Assembly (NCBI GenBank): GCA_947455805.1
Contig: CANGSN010000246.1
Span: forward strand, 1 to 5,366
Direction: 5' to 3'
DNA length: 5,366 bases
DNA from: Planctomycetota bacterium
GTDB taxonomy: Bacteria > Planctomycetota > UBA1135 > UBA2386
Shown here: positions 5,219 to 5,366 of the stretch, in pieces
Numbering within the stretch: position 1 is the first letter of the stretch
How the letters are laid out: each line of letters starts with the position of its first letter
Made by a program: the position numbers and the translations under genes
Notes under the pieces: generated by a model
Told to the model about the DNA's origin: nothing
Database searches by the model: none
Seen by the model: the letters and a program-made list of their open reading frames with translations, nothing else

Positions 5219-5366
5219 TCGGCTGCTCGGCTCGACGCTGACGAGCATCGTGCAAGGCGGTCCGGGCGCCATCCGCACGATCACCGCCGAAGCCGACGGC
5301 TCCCTGTTCGTCGGCGGCGACTTCACGCGGCTCGACGGCCGGGTCGCCTCGCGCATGGCGCGCCTC
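5148..5366 (+). pseudogene. Continuation of the LPNG-repeat protein in the shifted frame, runs off window
   Basis: Read from 5148, this stretch gives 73 codons without a stop up to the window end: NCLFELPNGELLLAGSTAG, later TITAEADGSLFVGGDFTRLD and ASRMARL. These are further LPNG and VGGDFT-type repeat units of the gene starting at 4823, now in the +1 frame. There is no independent start signal, so it is best seen as the downstream part of the same gene, either pseudogenised by a small deletion or split by an assembly or sequencing error. Confidence 0.65.

Noticed and set aside
2229..5255. Long open frame on the minus strand covering several genes in another frame
   Set aside because: Its translation is Arg-rich out-of-frame sequence. 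The recognisable proteins on this strand lie in other frames with clear motifs, and high G+C makes stop codons rare in shadow frames.
4706..5356. N-terminal extension of the AspH-type gene on the minus strand past 4705
   Set aside because: The added residues are antisense to the plus-strand signal-peptide gene and do not resemble the family; the conserved part begins at the ATG at 4705.
1..5366. CRISPR, tRNA, rRNA, transposon ends, toxin-antitoxin or phage genes
   Set aside because: No regularly spaced repeats, tRNA-like cloverleaf, transposase motifs or small paired genes were found on either strand.

Overview
This is a G+C-rich bacterial window (clearly above 60% by eye), densely packed with genes, most of them on the minus strand. 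Three secreted proteins have a cleavable signal peptide followed at once by Ala-Gln-Cys, then either a C-terminal beta-rich domain or a WDPDGPGP/LPNG-repeat architecture. From memory, both styles are typical of surface proteins of Planctomycetota, especially the G+C-rich marine and sediment lineages. That assignment is an inference from protein style; there is no rRNA or other marker gene here.

Layout, left to right. (1) Positions 1-2184, minus strand: a tightly coupled three-gene set read in the order FabG-type 3-oxoacyl-ACP reductase (1468-2184), flavin-dependent halogenase-like oxidoreductase (182-1471) and the first 63 codons of a beta-ketoacyl-ACP synthase (1-189, cut by the window edge). 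The stops and starts overlap by 4 and 8 nt. This looks like the edge of a type II fatty-acid or polyketide-like pathway, of the aryl-polyene/flexirubin kind, that makes or tailors a specialised acyl product. (2) Positions 2185-2308: a gene-free gap with two small hairpins that share one stem sequence. (3) Positions 2309-4054 (or 4099), minus strand: two tandem paralogous genes for secreted proteins. The downstream one is full length (367 aa). The upstream one keeps the N- and C-terminal ends but lacks almost all of the middle. (4) Positions 4199-4705, minus strand: a compact aspartyl/asparaginyl beta-hydroxylase-family 2-oxoglutarate oxygenase with all four expected active-site residues at exact spacing. 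(5) Positions 4823-5366, plus strand: a divergently transcribed secreted LPNG-repeat protein. Its reading frame breaks near 5131-5150, between two copies of the repeat core, and continues in another frame to the window edge.

The lipid-type cluster and the secreted-protein genes appear to be separate functional blocks. Nothing seen here ties the oxygenase to either block beyond proximity. I found no tRNA, rRNA, CRISPR array, transposase or integrase. I did not find a clearly novel system. The most notable points are the halogenase-containing ketosynthase cluster, the internally deleted paralogue and the frame break in the repeat gene.
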